Source: Bacteroidaceae bacterium
Lineage (GTDB): Bacteria > Bacteroidota > Bacteroidia > Bacteroidales > Bacteroidaceae
NCBI GenBank assembly: GCA_017628775.1
Contig: JAGBYN010000111.1
Span: forward strand, 1 to 45,750
Direction of reading: 5' to 3'
Length of the DNA: 45,750 bases
Positions within the stretch are counted from its first letter, which is position 1; each line of letters opens with the position of its first letter. Both the position numbers and the translations under genes were made by a program. This document shows, piece by piece, positions 1-7,498 of this stretch. Below the pieces are notes generated by a model that saw nothing but the letters and a program-made list of their open reading frames with translations, made no database searches and was not told the DNA's origin.

Positions 1-106
1 CTATGAAGGACAATCTAACCTTGATATATGCTCATACTTGGCCACTTTAAGCTTAATTCTGTCATTTTATCCCATTAATGGAGCATTTATACCTCCCTTA
101 CATCGG

Positions 107-158
107 CTGTCCGGGAAAAGAAAGTTAGACAAATGGCCCCAGTTTTTTTACCGGACAG
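107..158. repeat. 52-bp element with terminal inverted repeats (MITE-like or facing IS ends)
   Basis: The outer 8 bases are a perfect inverted repeat (CTGTCCGG at 107-114, CCGGACAG at 151-158). Aligning the two ends inward, about 15 of 17 positions agree, with A-rich inner parts. No clear target-site duplication flanks it and no transposase is in the window. It could be a tiny MITE, two abutting insertion-sequence ends, or a hairpin upstream of res. The hairpin is seen; the mobile origin is inference. Confidence 0.4.
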
Positions 159-232
159 TAATAATTGTTTTCAATTGTCATCGCTAAAACTGTAGGTACT
201 TTGACTTCGTCCCACCTTAGAACTCAAAAATA

Positions 233-3200
233 ATGAAATTTAAGTTCAAAATTCAGCAATATCAAACCGACGCCGTAGAAAATACGGTGGCGGTGTTCAA
301 AGGTCAACCTTCTCACTCCCCAATGCACTATACCCGTGATTTGGGGAAGAAATATCAACGTGGGTTGTTAGACAAAGAAGGGGAATATGACTTGGGATAC
401 AGAAACCATAGCATAGAACTTTTGCCTGAGGATATTCTTAGAAATATCAACGCGATCCAAAACCTTTATGACATCACGCCTTCAAAAACGTTGTCGAAAG
501 GTGCTGCCGACATCAATCTTGATATAGAAATGGAAACGGGTACCGGTAAGACCTACGTTTATATCAAGACGATGTTTGAACTCAACAAGCAGTATGGTTG
601 GAGCAAGTTCATTATTGTGGTACCCAGCATCGCTATTCGTGAAGGTGTTGCCAAAAGTTTTAACATGCTGGAGGACCACTTCATGGAACACTATGGCAAG
701 AAGGCTCGTTGGTTTGTTTATAACAGTAGCAACCTGCAACAACTCGATAGTTTTTCTGCCGACGCTGAGTTAGGGGTAATGATTATCAACACCCAGGCGT
801 TTGCCGCTTCAATGAAAGAAGGGGGTAAGAGCAAGGAAAGCCGTATCATCTACTCTAAGCGTGATGAATTTGGCAGTCGCCGTCCAATTGATGTCATCTC
901 AGCGAACCATCCTATCATAATCATGGATGAACCACAGAAGATGGAGGGCGATGCGACACAAGCGGGTATCAAACGATTTAATCCTTTGTTTGTGCTCAAT
1001 TACTCAGCTACCCACAAAACCAAGCACGACACCATCTATGCACTCGATGCGTTGGATGCTTACAACCAAAAATTGGTGAAGCGCATTCACGTAAAAGGTT
1101 TTGAGGTGAAGAATTTGAAAGGCACAAGCAGCTATATGTATCTGGACAATATTGTGCTTTCGCCCAAGCATCCGCCCATGGCACGCATAGAGATTGAGAC
1201 CAAAACGGCATCGGGCACTATCGTTAGAAAGATAAAGACGTTTGGGGTGGGCGACAGTCTGCGCGAGGAGTCGGGATTGGCGCAATACGATGGCTTTACC
1301 ATTTCGGAAATCAATGTGCATGGTTATGTCACCTTCCTGAACGGAGAGACCATCCGACGTGGAGAGGTGAATGGCGATGCGAACGAACTGAACATGCAAC
1401 GTGTGCAGATTCGTGAAACCATCATGTCGCACTTTGAGAAGGAACGTCAACTCTTCAAGCGCGGCATTAAATGCCTGTCGTTGTTCTTCATTGACGAAGT
1501 GGCGAAGTACAAGAGTTACGATGAGGACGGCAACGAGGTGAAAGGTGTGTTTCAAAAGATGTTTGAGGAAGAATATGCACGGTTGGTGAACAAAGAGATA
1601 CATATTTGGGACGAAGACTACAACGAGTATCTGCGCCGCTTTATGCCGAAGGATGTGCACAAGGGTTATTTCTCTATCGACAAGAAGACGAACCGCATCG
1701 TAGATAGTAAGATTGAGAAGAAGAGTGGGCTCTCGGATGATATTTCAGCGTATGACCTTATTCTGAAAAACAAGGAGCGCTTATTGAGCTTTGAGGAACC
1801 CACACGTTTTATCTTCTCACACTCAGCCTTGCGCGAAGGGTGGGACAACCCCAACGTGTTCCAAATCTGTACGCTCCGTCATAGTAGTTCAGCTACTGCC
1901 AAGCGCCAGGAAGTGGGACGCGGACTTCGTATTTGCGTCGATAAGCATGGCACACGAATGGATGCAGAACTACTTGGCGAAGATGTGCACGTGATAAACA
2001 AACTCACGGTCATCGCTAACGAAAGTTATGCTGACTTTACGAAGGCTTTGCAAAGCGAAACGCGCGACGTGTTGCGTGAGCGAGCAGTGAAAGCAACGAT
2101 GGCTTATTTTGCAGGGAAGCAAATTGCACAAGGCGAAGCGGTGCATGCTATTACAGAAACGGAAGCAAGTCGCATCGTGGTGTATCTGGCAGACAATGGA
2201 TATATCGATAAGAACAATAACATTACGCCGGAGTATCGTGAGGCAGTTGCCAATGGAACCCTGGCGCCTCTGCCTACACAATTACAACCGATAGCAGAAG
2301 GAGTAGCAAGGCTCATCAATTCAATCTTCGACCCGAAAGTACTCGAAGATATGGTGGTAGAAGAAAAGACGACGACTTCGGACAATAAATTGAACGACAA
2401 CTTCAACAAGGTGGAGTTTCAGAACCTATGGAACGAAATCAACCATCAGTACGTTTATCAGGTGAGTTATGATAGCGAGGAGTTGATAGAAAAAGCCGTG
2501 TTGCACATCGATGCCGAACTGGAGGTGAAACATTTGCGCTACGTGATGGTGGAGGGAATGCAGCACGAAAGCAGTGTGACCGAATTTGGAGACACCCGTT
2601 CGCAATCGCGCGAATTGACTGATGTTTCTACTTCTACCGTAAAGTACGACCTTGTCGGGGATATCGCTAAAGGTGCAAGACTTACGCGACGCACGGTGGT
2701 GAAGATATTGCAAAGGGTGAGACCCAACAAACTTTGCCTCTTTAAGAATAATCCGGAGGAGTTTATCCGTAAGGTGATCAGCATTATTAAGGAGCAGAAA
2801 TCTACGATGATTGTAGAGCACATACATTACAACATCACTGAAGGAAAATACGACAGCGACATCTTTACCGCCAAGAGCAGAATGGATTTTGATAAAGCGT
2901 ATGAAGCCAAGAAACACATTACGGACTACGTATTCAGCGACAGTAAGGGCGAACGCCAATTTGCTCAAGACCTGGATGAGGCGAGCGAGGTAGTGGTGTA
3001 TGCAAAATTGCCACGTACGTTCCAAATTCCAACGCCCGTAGGGAACTACGCTCCCGACTGGGCGATTGCGATGAAGAAAAACGATGTGAAGCACATCTTC
3101 TTCATAGCAGAAACGAAGGGTTCGATGTCGTCAATGGATTTGAGCGCTATAGAAAAGGCAAAGATTGAATGTGCGGAAAAATTGTTTAACTCGATATCTA

Positions 3201-3271
3201 CAGCAAAAGTGAAATATCACAAGGTTGCAACGTATCAGGATTTAATCGATTGTATGAATTCCGTAAAATAA
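233..3271 (+). CDS. res: Type III restriction enzyme, Res subunit
   Basis: Helicase/endonuclease subunit of a type III restriction-modification system. With its Mod partner it would translocate on DNA and cut unmodified sites. Walker A is TGTGKT at about residues 102-107. Motif II is DEPQ at 232-235, an SAT motif III follows near 260, and the SF2 motif VI QEVGRGLR lies at 559-566. Near the C-terminus a PD-(D/E)xK nuclease is visible as APDW (D942) followed by AETK (E960, K962). At 1012 residues the length suits an intact Res. ATG 233 is taken as the start because family homology begins at once. Two small genes follow at gaps of 6 and 16 bases, suggesting one transcript. A mod gene should lie upstream but only 232 bases are visible there. 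No convincing promoter was found. Confidence 0.93.
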   Translation: MKFKFKIQQYQTDAVENTVAVFKGQPSHSPMHYTRDLGKKYQRGLLDKEGEYDLGYRNHSIELLPEDILRNINAIQNLYDITPSKTLSKGAADINLDIEMETGTGKTYVYIKTMFELNKQYGWSKFIIVVPSIAIREGVAKSFNMLEDHFMEHYGKKARWFVYNSSNLQQLDSFSADAELGVMIINTQAFAASMKEGGKSKESRIIYSKRDEFGSRRPIDVISANHPIIIMDEPQKMEGDATQAGIKRFNPLFVLNYSATHKTKHDTIYALDALDAYNQKLVKRIHVKGFEVKNLKGTSSYMYLDNIVLSPKHPPMARIEIETKTASGTIVRKIKTFGVGDSLREESGLAQYDGFTISEINVHGYVTFLNGETIRRGEVNGDANELNMQRVQIRETIMSHFEKERQLFKRGIKCLSLFFIDEVAKYKSYDEDGNEVKGVFQKMFEEEYARLVNKEIHIWDEDYNEYLRRFMPKDVHKGYFSIDKKTNRIVDSKIEKKSGLSDDISAYDLILKNKERLLSFEEPTRFIFSHSALREGWDNPNVFQICTLRHSSSATAKRQEVGRGLRICVDKHGTRMDAELLGEDVHVINKLTVIANESYADFTKALQSETRDVLRERAVKATMAYFAGKQIAQGEAVHAITETEASRIVVYLADNGYIDKNNNITPEYREAVANGTLAPLPTQLQPIAEGVARLINSIFDPKVLEDMVVEEKTTTSDNKLNDNFNKVEFQNLWNEINHQYVYQVSYDSEELIEKAVLHIDAELEVKHLRYVMVEGMQHESSVTEFGDTRSQSRELTDVSTSTVKYDLVGDIAKGARLTRRTVVKILQRVRPNKLCLFKNNPEEFIRKVISIIKEQKSTMIVEHIHYNITEGKYDSDIFTAKSRMDFDKAYEAKKHITDYVFSDSKGERQFAQDLDEASEVVVYAKLPRTFQIPTPVGNYAPDWAIAMKKNDVKHIFFIAETKGSMSSMDLSAIEKAKIECAEKLFNSISTAKVKYHKVATYQDLIDCMNSVK

Positions 3272-3277
3272 AACTTT

Positions 3278-3361
3278 ATGGCAAAAGTATGCAGAATCTG
3301 CGGTAAAAGAATCTTAGCTGATATTCTTCAACATTACGAAAAAGAGCACTTTGAAAAATAA
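3278..3361 (+). CDS. 27-residue C2H2-like zinc-finger mini protein
   Basis: A short reading frame begins 6 bases after the res stop codon and ends 16 bases before the next gene. Its 27 residues contain C5-x2-C8-x10-H19-x4-H24, which is the spacing of a classical C2H2 zinc finger, and little else. The tight fit between two co-directional genes and the complete Zn ligand set argue for a real gene. I do not recognise a family. It might bind DNA or protein as an accessory of the restriction locus, but that is a guess. Confidence 0.5.
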   Translation: MAKVCRICGKRILADILQHYEKEHFEK

Positions 3362-3377
3362 ATTAAAATAGAAAAAG

Positions 3378-3809
3378 ATGCCACGACTGAATAAAATATT
3401 ACAAGAACTTAATATTGGATTTGACACAGCAAAGGATTATCTAAGAAAAACTTTCGGGATTTCTATACTGTCTGTGAATGACAAAATTACAGAAGCGCAA
3501 TATCAAGCGCTTTTGAAGAAATACAAAGCAGACAAAGTCTTTTATAGTGTAATTAAAAAGACTTTTGGAACACGTCCTACAAAGAAGAATCCACAAGGCA
3601 TTCCTGCGGTATTTAATGATGAAGAAAAGGAAGTTGCTCAGGAACTTGGGAATATATTAGAAACTAAGAGATACTTAGCTAAGGATAGGAAGAAAAAGGG
3701 TAAACGTATTTCTAAAGGTAAATCAAAATCATCCTCATACTTAACAAACTACGTATATGGGTACGTCAGATTTATAAGTGTTCCATTCGGAGGTCAAAGA
3801 AGGAGATGA
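3378..3809 (+). CDS. Small basic protein with IF2-N-like helical domain
   Basis: 143 residues. The first ~55 (MPRLNKILQELNIGFDTA onward, through a TEAQYQALLKKY helix) resemble the small three-helix domain at the N-terminus of bacterial initiation factor IF-2, which also occurs alone in small Bacteroidota proteins. The middle is charged, and residues ~100-120 are a Lys/Ser-rich linker. The tail is aromatic and basic and ends GGQRRR. There is no signal peptide or membrane segment. It follows res and the mini zinc finger and is probably co-transcribed. A nucleic-acid- or ribosome-binding role fits the composition but is not shown. The IF2-N resemblance is by eye only. Confidence 0.6.
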   Translation: MPRLNKILQELNIGFDTAKDYLRKTFGISILSVNDKITEAQYQALLKKYKADKVFYSVIKKTFGTRPTKKNPQGIPAVFNDEEKEVAQELGNILETKRYLAKDRKKKGKRISKGKSKSSSYLTNYVYGYVRFISVPFGGQRRR

Positions 3810-3950
3810 GTATAGAAGGTAACTGCAAGAATTTCAAAAAGGTTCTTTATTCACCCTAACCAACCAAACTTTCACCCTCAAAATTATTCCCAATATTTTA
3901 ATGTTATTTCTTGGCATTAAATAGCAAATAGCATACTGATAGTAATAAAA

Positions 3951-3978
3951 AGGGGACGGTTGTCATGGACCGTCCCCT
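3951..3978. repeat. REP-like hairpin, 10-bp perfect arms
   Basis: AGGGGACGGT at 3951-3960 pairs perfectly with ACCGTCCCCT at 3969-3978 across an 8-base loop. GGGGACGG...CCGTCCCC hairpins of this sort are common dispersed intergenic repeats, some associated with Y1 (RAYT) transposases. No such gene is in this window. On the minus strand it is followed by a T-run, so it could also act as a terminator. Confidence 0.5.
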
Positions 3979-4560
3979 TGCTTGATTATAAATCCCTAAT
4001 TCAAAAGGTAATCAAAAACGTTCATCATTATAATACCACTGGGCATAGTATGCGTTGGTATGTCATCTGTTGTGATAATAATGTAACCTTGTAACAATTT
4101 TTATCAAATGATTATGCTTGCTACTTATCTGCTTTTCAATGTAATGTTCTCTTTCAAATTTCATGCAGAAACATTTTTTGTGTATTTACACAATTTTCGT
4201 CTGTGGTTTGTGCTTGCCATCCGGATGGTGACGCAAGTGTAGCGTGCGCCTCTGCGTATTCCCTATATAATAGCATTTATATTCCGCATGGCTTCCGCGA
4301 TTTCCGCGTATTCTGCGTGAAAAAATAGAACAAGACTTTGTTTCAGTCTATAAGTTTAACTCCAGCGAATCACGAGGATCTACGCGTATCGTTTAATAAA
4401 GTGTAGATATTATTCTAAAATACTCGTGAACGTGGAGATTTGTACGTTTCAAACGGCTTCATATTTGGAGCGCTTGAGGCATTCGTTGGAAACAAATAAT
4501 CATAAACACCTGGATAACAGTGCTTTTATTCCTTCATAGCGAAACCCTGCACCGTCCATA

Positions 4561-4583
4561 AACCCAGGGCGTTGCCCTGGGTT
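4561..4583. repeat. Short GC-rich hairpin, 10-bp arms and 3-base loop
   Basis: AACCCAGGGC (4561-4570), loop gtt, GCCCTGGGTT (4574-4583). It has the look of a mobile palindromic unit rather than a terminator, because no T-run follows on either side. It sits just left of the composite repeat. Confidence 0.5.
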
Positions 4584-4654
4584 GGGTGCTTATTGGCCCT
4601 TCAGGCAGTTACTCCTCAACAACAGTTTGCTGGATAGCAATAATTGTAAATGAG

Positions 4655-4883
4655 ATAGGACTGTTGATTGACGACGGGCCAACACGGATTAGCGCGATTC
4701 ATGAGTGAATTGACGACGGGCCGACACAGGGATCGGCCCCTACACCTCTCAACTCTCCAGACTTCTTAACGAGGCGTAGCCTCCTCTTAACCTCTTAACG
4801 GACCTTTAGGTCCCTCTTAACGAGCCGAAGGCTCTTCTCTCAACTTTAAACTCTCATATCTTCTTAACGAGACGTAGCCTCCT
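4655..4883. repeat. Composite dispersed repeat, copy R1
   Basis: Reverse-complement relative of the segment at about 28276-28545. Left part: about one and a half copies of a ~43-base unit containing GACGACGGGCCGACAC, ending in a hairpin GGGCCGA/TCGGCCC. Right part: a string of mini hairpins separated by TTAACG/CTCTTAAC spacers. These are GAGGC-gta-GCCTC (4771-4783), GGACCT-tt-AGGTCC (4800-4813), GAGCC-gaa-GGCTC (4822-4834) and a decayed fourth (about 4870-4883). The two copies agree over roughly 200 bases, some stretches exactly. No ORF spans it. Function is unknown. Confidence 0.8.
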
Positions 4884-4886
4884 CAA

Positions 4887-4948
4887 TACAAAATAAGGTG
4901 AGTTCTTAAATTCTCAGTGGGAATTTATAGAACTCACCTTATTTTGTA
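4887..4948 (-). terminator. 62-base near-perfect palindrome after the FtsX-like gene
   Basis: Arms of 20 perfectly paired bases (4887-4906 and 4929-4948) continue, after a 1-base bulge, into 7 more pairs (TAAATTC/GAATTTA) around a 7-base loop. It begins 20 bases past the stop of the minus-strand permease gene and has A/T-rich ends on both strands. The likely role is terminator of the long operon. The stem is unusually long for a terminator, so a MITE or IS remnant is the alternative. Confidence 0.6.
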
Positions 4949-4968
4949 CTAGGGATGTGGCGAGTGGT

Positions 4969-6525
4969 TTACTCGCGGTCGTAAATCAAGTCGCCTGGGG
5001 TGCGTTGCAGCATCTTGATCATCACGCAGCACACGGTGATTACGGTTGACACCGCAATAATTGATGTTGCGATATATGTGGTAGGGTTCCAAAGCGAGAG
5101 GTAATTGAAGCCGTCCTTGGTGAAGCCTATTAAGGGCAACAACAATTGGATCAACCAAGTGAAAGCCAACGCTAAGGAAATGGCCATACCCACAATCATT
5201 ATCAAGATGATGACATAGACCTTAATCAACTCTGTGGCGTTCATACCAAAGGCTTTGAACGTACCGATGTTGCGCTTCACCTTTTGGAAGTAGGCTTGCA
5301 ACATATTGACGAGGAACATGATGATACAAACGATTGAGAACACCACCATAGCAGAAGATAGAATTCGCGCTACCAACGAAACGGCATTGAAATTCTCCTT
5401 GCTTGCCACTTGCGTCATGTCGATCTGCACCTTGTACTCTTTGCCCTTGGCGAACATTTCGAAGTCGCGCACATGGTCGAGCGAGGTAAACGTCAATGAA
5501 TAGTGGTTGGGGATGATGTGGAACTCTGACGTTTTATAATTATAGATTCGCGTCAAGCCTTTATCCGCCAAAGTTTGAAGCACTTTTCGGTCTATATCGA
5601 GCCATTCCTGTGTGGGGAGGGTTACATCGGGAAGTTTAAAGCCGACCTGGAGTTGACGACCTGCTTGCCAAGTGCGCATGGATTTGATTTCGAGCGAGAG
5701 GAGTTCTGCATGTTCCTTAAGGTCAGCAGGAAGGGCTCCCTTCACCGCGTCGAGGAGCTCAGTGTCGGTAATCTCCTCAGGTACGAAATAGATGAGCGTT
5801 TTCAAGTAGTCCTCATTGTAAACGTAGCTGAATGGATAAGTCACGTTGTTTTCAATCTGCTCTGCCAAATACTTGGTGGAGAGAATATCTGAGTTGCCAG
5901 GCAAGCGGCGCACTACAGCCAAGACGGGAACGGGAACAGCTGCAAACGATTGGTCGATCATCTCCACGCCTAAGCTTACAGCCTCGGGGTTAAAGGCTTT
6001 ATAATTAATATAAGCGGGAATAGAGTCAAGTGAATACCCGAGGCGCTCTACAGTAGCTGAGGTTAAGATTACACCAAGGCTTCTATTAGAAAAGCAACTG
6101 CCGTCAGCCACACATTTCTTCACCACATTTTCCTTGTGGAGGATTTTATGAACCAGCGGACTATTGATCTTTGAAACGTGGCGTGTGTTGGCGTAAAAAT
6201 CGCGGCCATGAACGCCGTTCATATCGTTGTACTTTTCAACGTCCTCGCACACTTCAGTAAATCCGTATTGCCTTTGGATGGCAGGTTGACGAATCACGTC
6301 GAGGAAGTTTTTCTTAGATTGGTCGGACCCATCGGTTGGGATGTCAATCCAGTTGGTGAAAGGGTCCTCCATCTTATCGCGAAGGTAAATCATCCCTCCT
6401 TCGCTAAAGGCGATACTGATGAAGGTAGCAACCAAAACCAGCGTGAGCAACCATAGGTTGGAGTATCGGTGGCCGAGCACTTCATTGCCCTCGCGCACCA
6501 TTAATAATTTAAGATATTGCTTCAT
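4969..6525 (-). CDS. FtsX/MacB-like ABC transporter permease
   Basis: 518-residue inner-membrane permease of the FtsX/LolC/MacB class. A first TM segment lies at about residues 25-45, followed by a ~340-residue extracytoplasmic domain. Three C-terminal TM segments (about 385-410, 430-460 and 480-505) flank the loop KRNIGTFKAFGM, which is typical of FtsX-type permeases. Such proteins use cytosolic ATP hydrolysis to move or pull on periplasmic or envelope substrates rather than to import solutes. The cognate ATPase gene lies immediately upstream, 32 bases away. It is the last gene of the putative operon from 20020, which suggests service to the secreted vWA and barrel proteins. The substrate is unknown. 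ATG 6525 gives the expected short cytoplasmic N-terminus. Confidence 0.88.
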   Translation of the reverse strand: MKQYLKLLMVREGNEVLGHRYSNLWLLTLVLVATFISIAFSEGGMIYLRDKMEDPFTNWIDIPTDGSDQSKKNFLDVIRQPAIQRQYGFTEVCEDVEKYNDMNGVHGRDFYANTRHVSKINSPLVHKILHKENVVKKCVADGSCFSNRSLGVILTSATVERLGYSLDSIPAYINYKAFNPEAVSLGVEMIDQSFAAVPVPVLAVVRRLPGNSDILSTKYLAEQIENNVTYPFSYVYNEDYLKTLIYFVPEEITDTELLDAVKGALPADLKEHAELLSLEIKSMRTWQAGRQLQVGFKLPDVTLPTQEWLDIDRKVLQTLADKGLTRIYNYKTSEFHIIPNHYSLTFTSLDHVRDFEMFAKGKEYKVQIDMTQVASKENFNAVSLVARILSSAMVVFSIVCIIMFLVNMLQAYFQKVKRNIGTFKAFGMNATELIKVYVIILIMIVGMAISLALAFTWLIQLLLPLIGFTKDGFNYLSLWNPTTYIATSIIAVSTVITVCCVMIKMLQRTPGDLIYDRE

Positions 6526-6557
6526 GTGAATAGTTAAAAAAGAGCGGTGCTTGATTT

Positions 6558-7430
6558 TTATTTCTTACGCAAAAACATTTCGAACGCATCCGATTCATAT
6601 TCTTCCACGCCGTTTGTCCAGACGTTGCTGTCGCTGTCTTTTTTGGTATAAATGCACTGATCGTTGCAAATACCATAAAAAATGTCTTCGTCGTCTTGGT
6701 GCGCCTTAGGACGTACGTTTTTCTTAATCTTCACAATAACATCGGCAAACGTGACCGCCAAGTGCATGTCGTGACTTACGATGATGGCTGTAGCCCCTTC
6801 GTGAGCACTGAGCTTGTTTTTAAGAATTTCCATAACGCGCGTCGCATTTTCCACGTCGAGGTTACCCGTAGGTTCGTCGCCAAAGAGCACGGTGAAATCG
6901 GGCAAGATGGCGCGCGCAAATGCCAAGCGCTGTTGCTGACCACCTGAAAGTTCCTGAGCCATGCGTTGCTCATCGATATGCTCAAGACCTAAATCCTCGA
7001 GCACCTTACGGGTGCGCTGGAAGCATGAGAAACGTGAGAATCCCTGGAGCATGCGCGTGAACGAGATGTTTTCGTAAGCGGTGAAGTTGCGCATCAGGTT
7101 GGTGTTTTGGAAAATGAAGCTATAGTGCTTGAGTCGGAAGTCCGAAAGGACACGGTCGCTTTTCTTCCACATGGGGGCGAGAGGCAACTCTTTACCATCG
7201 TTGTCGTAAAATACAAAACGAGCTTCCTTATCGGGCACAATGGTGTTGTTCATCATACCCAGGGTTTCAAGGATGGTACTTTTACCGATGCCCGACTCAC
7301 CAACGATGAAGATGACTTTTCCGCGGGGTATGGCAAGGTGGTCAATTTCCAACACGACTTTAGAAACACCTTCTTTATAACGTTTGTCGTAAGAACACCT
7401 TAATTTTTCTATTTCAAATATCTTATTCAT
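6558..7430 (-). CDS. ABC transporter ATP-binding protein (LolD/MacB type)
   Basis: 290-residue ABC ATPase with all motifs: Walker A GESGIGKS at 44-51, Q-loop IFQN at about 106-109, signature LSGGQQQR at 161-168, Walker B VLFGDEP at 181-187 and H-loop H220. The motif spacing fits the LolD/FtsE/MacB subfamily. Unusual features are an insertion between Walker A and the Q-loop (about residues 65-95) and a C-terminal extension of ~55 residues with two cysteines (about 255-259), absent from minimal LolD. It pairs with the permease gene 32 bases downstream. The 68-base gap upstream contains a weak hairpin (about 7456-7489) but no recognisable promoter, so transcription from the vWA genes is likely. 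Confidence 0.92.
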   Translation of the reverse strand: MNKIFEIEKLRCSYDKRYKEGVSKVVLEIDHLAIPRGKVIFIVGESGIGKSTILETLGMMNNTIVPDKEARFVFYDNDGKELPLAPMWKKSDRVLSDFRLKHYSFIFQNTNLMRNFTAYENISFTRMLQGFSRFSCFQRTRKVLEDLGLEHIDEQRMAQELSGGQQQRLAFARAILPDFTVLFGDEPTGNLDVENATRVMEILKNKLSAHEGATAIIVSHDMHLAVTFADVIVKIKKNVRPKAHQDDEDIFYGICNDQCIYTKKDSDSNVWTNGVEEYESDAFEMFLRKK

Positions 7431-7498
7431 GTATTTTTGTGGTTATAAGGCTAATAAGGTTGGGAAACGTGTCGTTTCTCTTAACCTTACAGCATCAG

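Larger units (their letters stand above)
3810..4968. other. 1.16-kb gene-poor, hairpin-rich intergenic island
   Basis: No credible coding sequence is seen on either strand. From left to right it holds a REP-like hairpin (3951-3978), a 12-bp palindrome CCATCCGGATGG (4217-4228), a hairpin with 10-bp arms and a 3-base loop (4561-4583), a composite repeat (about 4655-4883) and a 62-base palindrome (4887-4948). It separates the plus-strand restriction genes from the 3' end of the long minus-strand operon, so the transcripts converge here. Such islands often mark recombination or insertion hot spots, but no att site or transposase is visible. Confidence 0.7.

Noticed and set aside
1004..1660. 218-codon open frame antisense to res
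   Set aside because: Lies wholly inside the well-supported Res gene, the translation shows no domain, and its composition is that of a reverse-frame shadow. The same applies to 2426-3094.
3700..3809. Frameshift at the end of the IF2-N-like gene
   Set aside because: The tail looks unlike the rest, but no alternative frame continues convincingly, and a basic aromatic tail can be genuine.
4190..4330. tRNA or structured RNA gene in the intergenic island
   Set aside because: The 12-bp palindrome and short CCGCG repeats do not form a cloverleaf or any RNA family I can recognise.
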